Shown piece after piece: positions 34,280-44,522 of a stretch of DNA of 64,000 nucleotides. Below the pieces are notes generated by a model. That model made no database searches. It was not told the origin of the DNA and saw only the letters and a list, made by a program, of their open reading frames with translations. The stretch spans positions 62,001 through 126,000 of the forward strand of contig JBDOQK010000021.1 in assembly GCA_040437565.1 (NCBI GenBank), given 5' to 3'. The stretch comes from Albugo candida. Lineage: Eukaryota; Oomycota; Peronosporomycetes; Albuginales. How positions within the stretch are numbered: position 1 is the stretch's first letter; each line of letters begins with the position of its first letter. The position numbers were made by a program, and so were the translations under genes.

Positions 34280-35665
34280 ATGACAACAATTGCAAAGTAT
34301 ATCTCGCGATTTAGACATGATTCGCCACGCTCACGGCGAGAAAGAAGAATGGAATGTGATTTAAATGATATCAAAAAAGATTTCTGGTGGATAAATGATC
34401 TGAGAGGTCAATTAGACGGTGAGAGAAGGGCAGAATTGTCCAAAAAAGCGTCATATATATCGTCCGAGTCGGATAAATCCGCCACAAGAGACGATAGACA
34501 GATCATTTTAGAAGCGCTTGAAAATACACACCCCGCTTCTTTATACAAATTACATATTGGCGACAATCAAAAGGGCGATAAAGATGATTTAGCAGAGTTG
34601 AAAGATCCACCACCAAACGCAGAATCAGAACAAGAATCCTCGGAATCAGAAATACCATCAGACTCAGAAATGTCATCAGATCCAGAAATATTGTCAGAAT
34701 CAGATTGTGCTTCTCTTTTATCTGATGGCGAGCCGACGACTTCTTTGCCTCTCTCGGCAGAGATGGAAGAAGACGCAGAGAAAGTGATAGAGCGAGTGAG
34801 AAAACGTCTCGGTCTTTTCTGCTCTCACGCAGCAATCTCACTCGCAAACAATCAATTTACCACGTACTGGGAATCAGAACACCAATTCAGTCTGAAAGCT
34901 GATCGCATCAACTCGAACAATTCGCCTTCTATACATCACATGAGGCCTTGTGTTTGTCAGTCTTCAAACAGTTATTCGGTCGAAACGATGGAAGAGACAT
35001 CAAGCGTTGATGCAACCCGTCACCAACCTACAGCCGCCATTCACGGTCGTAGGTGGAAGCAGGCGGTCGAAGGTTCTCATAATGAGAACATGGAAGATTG
35101 CTGTGCAAGACCTGAAATCCATCAGGAAAGACCAGACTCCGAATTGGATGCGATGCGAAACACTTTCGTCGTCACTGATTCCTCTGTACAAACAGATGAG
35201 CAAGTCGATGCACAAGTCACAGAATCAAAGTGTATGGACGACAGTGCGGTTGAATGTGTACCACCTGAAATCAAGGATGATAGCAATACTGACATATGGT
35301 CACAAGAAATTGAGAAAAAGGAAGTACAAGATGTTACGGTCATGGACACATTGGATACATTGGTCAATGATGTCGTACGCTCCTGGAGGACGCAGAATTC
35401 CCCCAACATCCATTCCGACACGAAAAACAAATTGTATGTGAATGTTTGTCATACGGAAGAAATAAGTGACTGTCTATCTGATGGAAGCTGCAAGCCGAAT
35501 AAGGATCACGTGGAATATGACTCGGATGCTGTACATGAAATGCTGACTCATGACCCAGTGATTAGAGAATTACAACAATTACTACTGATTTATAAGCATG
35601 CACTATTACGTCTAAGCAGCGGGTCAGTAACTACCGTAACTCGTACAAATGATGAGATGTTATGA
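34280..35665 (+). CDS. Acidic, largely disordered protein with an N-terminal YISRFRH...FWW motif
   Basis: A 461-residue intronless ORF. The N-terminus has a short conserved-looking motif, KYISRFRHDSPRSRRER (residues 6-22) followed by DFWWINDLRG (residues 34-43). It resembles short motifs found at the N-terminus of some centrosomal or ciliary proteins, but I cannot name the family. A Ser/Glu/Asp-rich segment (residues 117-155, repeats of SESE, SDSEMSSD) precedes a charged helix (EMEEDAEKVIERVRKRLGL). The middle is low complexity. The last 50 residues include a likely helix, RELQQLLLIYKHALLRL. No membrane span or signal peptide is present. The ATG at 34280 is the first in frame and gives the motif in full. 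Confidence 0.6.
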   Translation: MTTIAKYISRFRHDSPRSRRERRMECDLNDIKKDFWWINDLRGQLDGERRAELSKKASYISSESDKSATRDDRQIILEALENTHPASLYKLHIGDNQKGDKDDLAELKDPPPNAESEQESSESEIPSDSEMSSDPEILSESDCASLLSDGEPTTSLPLSAEMEEDAEKVIERVRKRLGLFCSHAAISLANNQFTTYWESEHQFSLKADRINSNNSPSIHHMRPCVCQSSNSYSVETMEETSSVDATRHQPTAAIHGRRWKQAVEGSHNENMEDCCARPEIHQERPDSELDAMRNTFVVTDSSVQTDEQVDAQVTESKCMDDSAVECVPPEIKDDSNTDIWSQEIEKKEVQDVTVMDTLDTLVNDVVRSWRTQNSPNIHSDTKNKLYVNVCHTEEISDCLSDGSCKPNKDHVEYDSDAVHEMLTHDPVIRELQQLLLIYKHALLRLSSGSVTTVTRTNDEML

Positions 35666-36183
35666 TTATCGTCGACTAGGCGTCGACACTGCAGCTTGGA
35701 TCGGATCTCATCCTCCCTATAGTCATATATGACACCTCCACATTCCATTTATGTCGAGAAAGTTTGTTCCCTCATCCGGTCGTACGCGTCGGCCATCTTT
35801 GCCTGTAGCTATTATCTGACAGTAGACTTTGCTCTGAGTAAGACTTTTGCGTAGCAGACGTGGCTCTGATTAGATTTAAAGTGTGAGACATTTCACTGAC
35901 GACGTGGTACTTCCGCAAGAAAAGAATCAAGCACAGCGAGCGTATGCGTAAATATTACANNNNNNNNNNNNNNNNNNNNNNNNNNNNNNNNNNNNNNNNN
36001 NNNNNNNNNNNNNNNNNNNNNNNNNNNNNNNNNNNNNNNNNNNNNNNNNNNNNNNNNNNCCGGTTGAATTGCAGTAGTGTTAAGAAGGACTCGCCACATC
36101 TAATAACTTTGCATAATGAATTCAACAGCCTCATTTTATCTGCTGGCTGAAATTGTCGTGGAATCGCATGGAATCGACTAAAC
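35666..36183. other. No gene recognised; contains a gap
   Basis: Nothing coding-like is seen. The 100-N gap 35960-36059 has no flanking duplication. Confidence 0.4.
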
Positions 36184-36966
36184 GTGCACTCACTTTTCCA
36201 AATACTGTCGAGTTTCCACCCTGATATTGGAGCTTATGAATTTGATGATTCGTCTTTCGTCCGAATCTTCGCAGTCGTCGCTTATATGCTATTTAGCTCG
36301 AGCTGTCAGCACTTTGTATGGGGTACAGAAACAGGAGAACATGAAGACCGACCCCCGGTTCGCATTCGTTCAGCTAAACCTAAGCCGAAAGTGTTCAAGG
36401 AATTCCTTTCGCAAGCCGGGATGGATTTGTGTGTTCTTGAAGCTCTACTAGAAAATAACGCTGTATTAAGTCGTCACTGCGAGGGTAACAACGCAGAGCC
36501 TCTTTTCAACTTTGTTATGAATTCCAATCTACTTCTCTTGTGGAATTGATGTAGGTTTGTCCAATGTATGAAGTCAGCAAGTAGCAAAATGCAAGACTGG
36601 TCTGCGCAACTCCAAATGTTCCTGAAGAAGCATGAAAACCGTGGCAAAGCAACAAGCAAAGCTAAGGATGATCGTCTGAACCAAATCTTGGTGAAAATTC
36701 TTGAACATGATACAATCATTCATATGATCAAGGATATCAACGCTATGACATCTCAAGTCAAAACAGCTGCTGAGAGGCTGTTTCTGCGCGAATACGTGCC
36801 TTTGCCTAAACATCTAGCAGGTATGCCTACTTATGCATGCAAATTTGGAACGTGTAGTGACATTATAGCTTCGCTCTCGAAGAATTCGACAACTATAAGC
36901 TCCGACGCCCAAAGGTACGCCGAACATGAATGTGAAACCGTGACGTGTATTACAATTCCTGCATGA
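36184..36966 (+). CDS. Pair of same-frame ORFs, unknown protein, possibly one gene with an intron or a stop
   Basis: Frames 36184-36549 (121 codons) and 36568-36966 (132 codons) lie in the same phase, separated by a single TGA at 36547-36549 and six codons. The first has a hydrophobic stretch (FVRIFAVVAYMLFSSSC) that would work as a signal sequence, followed by a basic, Pro-rich segment (RPPVRIRSAKPKPKVFKEF). The second is helical and charged (DDRLNQILVKILEHDTIIHM) and ends with five cysteines and histidines in 35 residues. A secreted protein is possible but not shown. The unit may use a short intron, may carry a nonsense change, or may be two genes. Confidence 0.4.
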
Positions 36967-39278
36967 GCCTAGTCCATATGTGACGATCGTCAGGTATATT
37001 GCCCAAGTGTACTGCTGCTGGATCGCCTTCCACCATTTCCTGGCATTACGCTTTAACATAGACTGGCGATGCGAGATAAAACAATTTGTGAGTTTAAATT
37101 GACTTTCAAAGCCATAGGCGATGGGTCTTGAATGATTTAGATGGCAGATGAGATGATCTTCTCAGCTGTGAAATGGGTATCTTCGTAGATTTTCACCTGG
37201 ACAAGTCCACGACGGTTTGCCTACCTTCGAGCGGAAGCAGAGTTCGAAACTTGGTCGGATGCGAAATTCGATCAGTAGAATTCGTGACTGCTGCCGAAAG
37301 TAGAAGTCATAAGCACTTGGTCCAGCAGCATCAGATTTCAACAGGGCTAATTTTATGTTGAAGTAGATGCGGTTTCCAACAAGCACTTTTTGATCGCCTC
37401 GCCATGCCCATGCCCTGCGACTATACACTGCTTGATCATAATGAGGCTTAGAATAAGTCTTGATTGATTTGCTTCGATGATGTACACTTGAGACTATAAC
37501 AGGAAGGACTGAATGTCAAAGTAGAAGGCAAAGACAAGAACAGCATTGATAAGTATGAAAAAAGCCGGCTATCATTAGAAACCAGGGCGTTTCGTTGGTT
37601 TCTTCAGACATTCCTTCGACCAGCGAGAGGAGACGGGTCGAGAATAAAAATATCTGCTACACAAGAATATCAGTAGTCCTCTATCAAGGCCCAACACGTG
37701 CATAGTGTGGCTTCAGGCATTGTTTATCATTGGCGTTGGTTCCATACACTCTATTCCCTTTGACAGATCTTATGACCCGGTACAGCCACGGAATGTGTTT
37801 GTCTGAGTTTGATTGCATGAATTAGAAGCTGCTGGGGCATCGAATAAAATGGTCGTACCTATCCATACGTTCCTGAGATGACACCGATCACGCTTCTGCG
37901 CTTCTTGGGCTGCAATACGAGGGCTAACTTAAAAGCGACTTCTTCCCTGAACATGCACTTCACTCATGCAGGAAGACGCTGACAAAATTGGCTATCGAGT
38001 GTTTATATATAATTGTTTCGACAACATCGATTCATATCACTCGCAATGTGATTTTCATAAGGTATGATGCCACTTGGCTCATGCTCATGATCGTGCTCTT
38101 ACTTATAGCACTATCATCAAATTCAAGCTTGTCGAAAACATACTCATTTCTTACGGCTGATGGGCCAGACGGATGAAATGGCCACCACTGTGGCATGGAG
38201 AGTGTGCTCGTATTCCTCCATCTACAAAATGACCGCGTTGAAGACCTGACGATGGTTAAAGGGATCGTCATCAGAGACGCATTCGCGCGAAGGCGTCCAT
38301 TTCAGCATTCAAGATACTTCGATACGGATAATCCGAAAGCACGAATACTGAATGTGGCATCCAACTTATCTCTACAACTCAACGCCACTTTGACAAGCTT
38401 TTTATGAATATAAATCAACTTCGTATCGTCGTCTTTGGGTTTCCTTTGAAAGGTTGAATCAGGTACTATATCGACTGATTCGTCAATAGTGCAATGTACT
38501 TTGAAAGTGACAAACTTCAACACATGAAAGCACGTCGCAAGAATCAAAATGTGCGTACACGAAGAGGGCTTTCGTTATCATACTATCAAAATCGCTTTTG
38601 TAGAATCAACAAGTTGTGGCTCTCTGTGTCAGTAATACGATTCCGCGGTAGGAATAAAAAGGGGGTTGAAAAAAATGGAGTCGTCTAGACAAGCGATTCG
38701 ATCACGAGGAAAACGTCACAAGTAGGGTTCTTCCAAAACGTTACTTCACACCGCACGACCACTAAGCCAACCAAATATATGGCCAACCAATTCAGCTTGT
38801 GGAAGACAAAACCCGGATGACAGAAAAGCTAACAGAATTGACCGCTTATATCGCAGACGAAACCTGTGATGAAGTTTCTTTGTAGTCTGTAAGAATACAC
38901 CTGCATCGACAAATGTATGGAAAATGGTAATGCTGAGGAAAGCCGGGTTTGCAAAAAGGGACGAAGGATTGACAATATCTACCGCAAGGAGACAATGATA
39001 AGTAAATGGGGCACATGCATGTCCTTGGGCAATAAAGACGCGAGACAGATGATCATTATTGCACGCCGTCCACTTTTCAGCACAGAGGTGTCTCCTCTAC
39101 TCATTTGGTCGACACAAGCGAAAAAAATGACCACGTGGGGATGAGAAACCTAGCTGAAACAAGGAGCAATAAGGTGATAATTGGACACGATGCTATTTCA
39201 GAATTCGACTCAAAAATACAAAAATATCGGAACAAGGAAACTACGTACGATGTCAAGCTACTTGGTACAACGACTCCC
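36967..39278. other. Unresolved sequence, some minus-strand coding-like frames
   Basis: Minus-strand pieces at 37162-37428 (includes VGNRIYFNIKLALLKSDAAG), 38271-38032 (includes NEYVFDKLEFDDSAISKS) and 38547-38302 (includes KLDATFSIRAFGLSVSKYLE) have coding-like composition. At least one segment ending near 38216 has a good acceptor (cattttgtag) and a later gtaaga donor. I could not build a model or recognise a family. An intron-rich or decayed minus-strand gene is possible. Confidence 0.3.
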
Positions 39279-41009
39279 TCAAACGACACAATTTTTTGCT
39301 ACTGCCGAAATCTTCCGCTTGAGATCACCAGCTTGGCTCGTTGGAGTTGATATGCTTTTCGCCCAGGAATAAAACATGACGCCCGATACCTATAACAAAG
39401 CGAGAATTCAGCGGATGCGTAAACAACCCGTCTCGATGTAAATTGTTCACCACAATTAGCGTCGCGACGCCTCGTTTGGTATCAAAGCACTGAGATTCTT
39501 GATATGAACAGTATAAAATAGAGCTGAGCAAAAACACACAGACAGCACGAAGGCTTTGCATGATCCCAGTCGTCACCGCGCCACTTGTCTCGAGCATCAT
39601 GAAATATGTAAACCCATGAACCAATTGAGACATTGTATACGCAAACAGAGCCACTATGATACTCTACATGGTACATCTCAGCAACTAAGAAAATCAATCT
39701 AGCTTTCAAACCAACCAATGTGCTTCCATGAGACTCAGTTACAGGCTGTGTAATGAGACTATCCCATGAAGGAAGCACGAATACTATCTGATAAACTCCG
39801 ATGATTGCGACACAATTAGTCCCAATTTTCAAGCACAATTCTCGCGCCTGTGGTCGTTCAGGAAGGGTAAACATATATTCTCCCATCACTATCCACACCG
39901 AATGAAGATGTAATTGTCAACATCACAAAGAAGAAGCAAAATTATACCGTAATTGGCGCCATAAAATGCAGCTCCAACAAGCGTATTGAGACAGCCCATC
40001 AAGACCATGTGATAGTCTTGATCTATGAATTGCCAATAACAAGGGTCATCAAGTGGAAGACCACGAAGCGATAGCCATACTATCGTTTCCTGATTCTCCT
40101 AACGCGCTGTAGGCCAATCCAAACGTGACAAGTGCGATTCCGGTCCATTGTTCCTTTGTAACACAATAAGTATAAGCTCAACCCACACTGGAAATTCGTA
40201 CTTTGGAAACAATCTTTTTCAACGCGATTCGAGACATGAAAGCGGACCAACAAATGACCGATGAGTAAACGACTAGAGCGATACTGAGCACCTGAGTCAT
40301 CGTTCGAATGCAAGATACCTTGGAAAAGTCCGCTTCCAGCCATCGATAAGCCCGTGTTAGAGAAGACACACCCTGCAAAATCTAACACGACCGAAAGCAT
40401 GATGCACAGCTGTATGGGTGTCACCCGAAGGAATTGCTGCACGGCTTCAAACAACCGAATTTTGTCTCTTTGTGCTGTTCTTCGTGGTGCAAGTGCTTCA
40501 CTATTGGCATCTATGCCTATCCGACTACAAAATGTCAATACAAAATGATGAAGGTAACTTATACTCGCTGTACCGCGTTAATATGGTATCCTTGACATTT
40601 ACAGGCATTCTATTGAGCAGTAGACGAATCAGTTTGATGTTTAAATGGTGTATAAATCTGCTCTGAGCACTCTAAATGCCGCATACTTAAAGTGGCCACT
40701 CTCCACGTCGATACTTGTATCCGTATTTGCGTGAAAGATACTTGGTGTGGAAGACTTGCAATGATCAGGTTCGTTTATTTCCGGAATGAGTCCAACAAGC
40801 ATCATGCCGAGATAATTACATAGCGGTAAAAGTAAAGTCCGTTGATCTGTTATAAGGATATACGTAAGGGTTTGCTGATTGAAAGAGAGAGAGAGACCTC
40901 CTGCTCCTTGATAAAATACGAATTGGGCGGTGCAAGTGGAGAAAATGCCCGTAAACAGGAAAGTTCCTTGCACCGCAGCATGCTGAAGGCGTTGTATTGA
41001 CACGTGCAT
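39279..41009 (-). CDS. DMT-superfamily membrane transporter with nine short introns
   Basis: No single frame covers this gene, but ten exons join in phase to a 407-residue protein. Exons (minus): 41009-40898, 40846-40687, 40609-40574, 40524-40319, 40272-40202, 40153-40081, 40022-39948, 39888-39712, 39653-39451, 39389-39279. Every intron is GT-AG, and lengths are 51, 77, 49, 46, 48, 58, 59, 58 and 61 bp. The protein has about ten hydrophobic spans, arranged as in drug/metabolite transporters (EamA, SLC35F6 and CRT-like carriers). It opens with GTFLFTGIFSTCTAQFVFYQ, has SNTGLSMAGSGLFQVVYSS across the fourth intron, and QWTGIALVTFGLAYS. Near the end a second-repeat motif, AVTTGIMQSLRAVCVFLLSS, leads to VSGVMFYSWAKS and a basic cytosolic tail. 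Intron 1 is 51 bp, a multiple of three, and open, so its retention would also stay in frame. The substrate cannot be told. Confidence 0.8.
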
Positions 41010-41856
41010 TACTATTAGTACTATACCGGTTTCTTATACTTTGTACGTACGCAAGCAGGGAACAGCATGATCAAATCCCTTAAATGCTCGATTTCATCCN
41101 NNNNNNNNNNNNNNNNNNNNNNNNNNNNNNNNNNNNNNNNNNNNNNNNNNNNNNNNNNNNNNNNNNNNNNNNNNNNNNNNNNNNNNNNNNNNNNNNNNNG
41201 TGGCGGTATCAAGTCCGTATTAGCAAACTCTAGCTTTTTCGCGTACGCCCTGACTGTTTCTCGATGATACTAGACCCTTTTATCTGGCTCGAGAAAACGC
41301 TTTTGTAAGGGCTCATTTATCCAATGTCCGTTCAAGCCTGATGATGAAACCAGCTGCTAGAAGAATGCATCAGATTTTTTAACAAATCTTACAGTCTTAG
41401 TGGCGATCTGGCAAAAAGTAGCGCCAACTTCTTATACTTAGCAGCACATAATGGTTGACTGGTGCTCTGGAAGCTGAGTTGCTACACAACGGATTACTTT
41501 TGAGTACCCGACTCCGGAAAGAACGCCTGACGTAATCTCAGAATTTTTCGTCAGGAGCTCTTTATCTCGCGTGTTATTGACGAATACTATTTTTTCATTG
41601 GCAGAAGAAAATATTGGTCGCTTCCAGCATCCTCAATACGTCATAACATAAAATAGAATCAAAGTCATGCAAGATTTTATGGCTGTCTCTTATTGTATTG
41701 GATTGATGTTGTTAAAATCCGATCCAGAGACTTCTGCTGATGAGACATGAGACGACGAATCAGACGTTCCTATATCAACTCGGTAGATACTGTAAAAGAG
41801 AAGAATAGAGCTAAATGTCCTCCCCGATAATGATACACATGTTATTCCATGTATCT

Positions 41857-42302
41857 CCCTGATGTTATAAAATTTTGAGAATTGCGCCGAATAACAACCA
41901 GCTCAAGCCATCTACTGCTAAGTTACATTAGAAAACGTTTCGCGGGTGTGCTCTCGTGGCAATTTTTTGTCAAACACACGTGACTATACGATTTACAGGA
42001 TCATTAATCTTGTGTTTTCTTTGGTGTTANNNNNNNNNNNNNNNNNNNNNNNNNNNNNNNNNNNNNNNNNNNNNNNNNNNNNNNNNNNNNNNNNNNNNNN
42101 NNNNNNNNNNNNNNNNNNNNNNNNNNNNNCCTGATGTTATAAAATTTTGAGAATTGCGCCGAATAACAACCAGCTCAAGCCATCTACTGCTAAGTTACAT
42201 TAGAAAACGTTTCGCGGGTGTGCTCTCGTGGCAATTTTTTGTCAAACACACGTGACTATACGATTTACAGGATCATTAATCTTGTGTTTTCTTTGGTGTT
42301 AT
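41857..42302. repeat. Gap-flanking duplication (41857-42029 / 42130-42302)
   Basis: 173 bp repeat across the gap with no difference seen. This is an unmerged contig overlap. Confidence 0.85.
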
Positions 42303-42310
42303 TGAGCTGC

Positions 42311-42918
42311 ATCTCGATAGTAGATATTGACAATGCCTAGACGGAAGATTGTTCGCAGTTCTATCACCTAGCAGTTTGTATTTTATGCCTTGGTAACGAT
42401 TGTCGTCCATGCAAGTTCTTGTGACAACTATTGCTTACTTTTTTTATGGTGTGGCACCATTGTTCTTCAAGATCCAATACACACTTCCCATAATTGCGTT
42501 ACAGAGCTCTCTATGTGTGACTTCTTGAGTACTGTATGCTTGACATCATTCCAGGTACTTTCTGNNNNNNNNNNNNNNNNNNNNNNNNNNNNNNNNNNNN
42601 NNNNNNNNNNNNNNNNNNNNNNNNNNNNNNNNNNNNNNNNNNNNNNNNNNNNNNNNNNNNNNNNATCTCGATAGTAGATATTGACAATGCCTAGACGGAA
42701 GATTGTTCGCAGTTCTATCACCTAGCAGTTTGTATTTTATGCCTTGGTAACGATTGTCGTCCATGCAAGTTCTTGTGACAACTATTGCTTACTTTTTTTA
42801 TGGTGTGGCACCATTGTTCTTCAAGATCCAATACACACTTCCCATAATTGCGTTACAGAGCTCTCTATGTGTGACTTCTTGAGTACTGTATGCTTGACAT
42901 CATTCCAGGTACTTTCTG
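42311..42918. repeat. Gap-flanking duplication (42311-42564 / 42665-42918)
   Basis: 254 bp repeat across the gap with no difference seen. This is an unmerged contig overlap. Confidence 0.85.
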
Positions 42919-42980
42919 AGCTCAGCTGGAGGTGTCTGTATTACTAGAAATAGACTAGCTGATTTCTCTAGATGCCTAGG
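42919..42980 (+). repeat. Dispersed repeat X, copy d
   Basis: GAGCTCAGCTGGAGGTGTCT then GTATTACTAGAAATAGACTA and CTCTAGATGCCTAGG, collinear with copies at 5261 and 15119 with a handful of substitutions. Confidence 0.6.
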
Positions 42981-43273
42981 CTATCTTGAATAAAAAACAA
43001 TGCATATAAAAACGGGATTATTGAAAATACATGCCAAGATAATTGAAAGATGAGATTGAAAATATACCACAAGATGAAGTAATGAAACATATACCAAGGA
43101 TGTGCACTATGCGTAAGGGTGTGCACATACCTAGAGTCATAGCGAAGAAAACCATTTTTGGACGAAGATAACGAAGCATCACAATCATTCGTTCTTTAGC
43201 GGACAGATCTTGCGACTGTGAGCCGAACGAGCGTACTTCACATCTTCTCGTTTGGCGCTTTTTAAGATTCTCA

Positions 43274-43941
43274 TTAGCTTGTTGAAATGGAATCTGCTAC
43301 TTCTTTTTCTGGAGTCTTGGACACATTTTTTGCAAGTACATCTTCCAGCACTAGTGACATTATGTCATCTACGGATCTCTTGAAAGGCTGCAAACGTCGA
43401 TAATCGACAGTAGTCGTGCAAATACGTTCCCATGTTGGGCAGTTTACCGGACTGCTCCAGTGCCAGTAGTGCATGAANNNNNNNNNNNNNNNNNNNNNNN
43501 NNNNNNNNNNNNNNNNNNNNNNNNNNNNNNNNNNNNNNNNNNNNNNNNNNNNNNNNNNNNNNNNNNNNNNNNNNNNNAATCTGCTACTTCTTTTTCTGGA
43601 GTCTTGGACACATTTTTTGCAAGTACATCTTCCAGCACTAGTGGCATTATGTCATCTACGGATCTCTTGAAAGGCTGCAAACGTCGATAATCGACAGTAG
43701 TCGTGCAAATACGTTCCCATGTTGGGCAGTTTACCGGACTGCTCCAGTGCCAGTAGTGCATGAATACAAGACGAGTCAACATCTTCGCGTAAACCACACG
43801 AGCATCGTATAACTTCATCACGAAATTAAATTGCAAACTTTCCCGGAAAACCTCCGCCTCTGGGTGGATTGCAACGATGTATCTGCAGGTCGAGCAGTTA
43901 TCAATTTCACCCCTCTTCGTAGCTAACATTGTTTTAACCAC
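43274..43941 (-). CDS. Unknown ORF, split by an assembly duplication
   Basis: A minus-strand frame begins at 43941 (MVKTMLATKRGEIDNCSTC). Counting the repeated 187 bp only once, it ends at 43274 after about 126 residues. It contains LQFNFVMKLYDARVVYAKML, VFMHYWHWSSPVNCPTWERI and DDIMPLVLEDVLAKNVSK; the two Cys-containing, Trp-rich blocks look like folded protein. The same frame continues upstream of the ATG for ten codons to a stop, and before that stop lies another coding-like piece (GLLEGDRVLPGVKMNGLE), so the true start may lie further up. I do not recognise it; it could be a host gene fragment or part of a mobile element. Confidence 0.4.
43291..43764. repeat. Gap-flanking duplication (43291-43477 / 43578-43764)
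   Basis: 187 bp repeat across the gap with one substitution. This is an unmerged contig overlap, probably two haplotypes. Confidence 0.85.
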
Positions 43942-44522
43942 CTTGCGCGATCCATATGGAGCTAGTTATTCCAGTCCGTTCATTTTCACGCCAGGTAACA
44001 CTCGATCCCCTTCAAGCAGTCCATAATAAAAGACTGTGCATTTCCTTCATCACGCTATTTGCCGCTTCCCATTTTATTGAACGTTAAAGTGCTGGATTCT
44101 GGACATGGTGAGTAAGCTGTTAACCATCACGACGGCCAGTCTCTAGAAGTCACTCCGACACACTGCTGTCAAAGTTGACGACAGTCGCTACCGCATTCTC
44201 ATACTCCACCGCTGTCCATGAGTACGCAAATATCCAATGCCAAATCTTTCACATGTATCTCCTATTGAAATCTTATTTCAAATGCCTAAGGCAAATAACG
44301 TGTTACACGTCTGGTACCGTTGTCTGCGTACATTTCGTAAGTATCTTCGATATCTCCTATATCACCAATGCTGGAGTTGGCTGGAGGTGGGAGAGTAGCA
44401 AAATCCGATAACCAGCTCCATTTTATTTCATTCTCCGCCGATACCAGCTGCAATATTATAATTTGGATCTCGTAAATTATCATACATATAGCCTGGTTCA
44501 AGGAGAATCCTACAACAGAAGT
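43942..44522. other. No gene recognised
   Basis: Short frames on both strands, the longest 78 codons. None is recognised. Confidence 0.4.

Larger units (their letters stand above)
41010..43273. other. No gene recognised; several gaps
   Basis: Mostly short frames. The gap at 41100 has no flanking duplication, while those at 42030 and 42565 do. One plus-strand frame (42744-42947, 67 codons) runs to the start of repeat X copy d. Confidence 0.4.
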
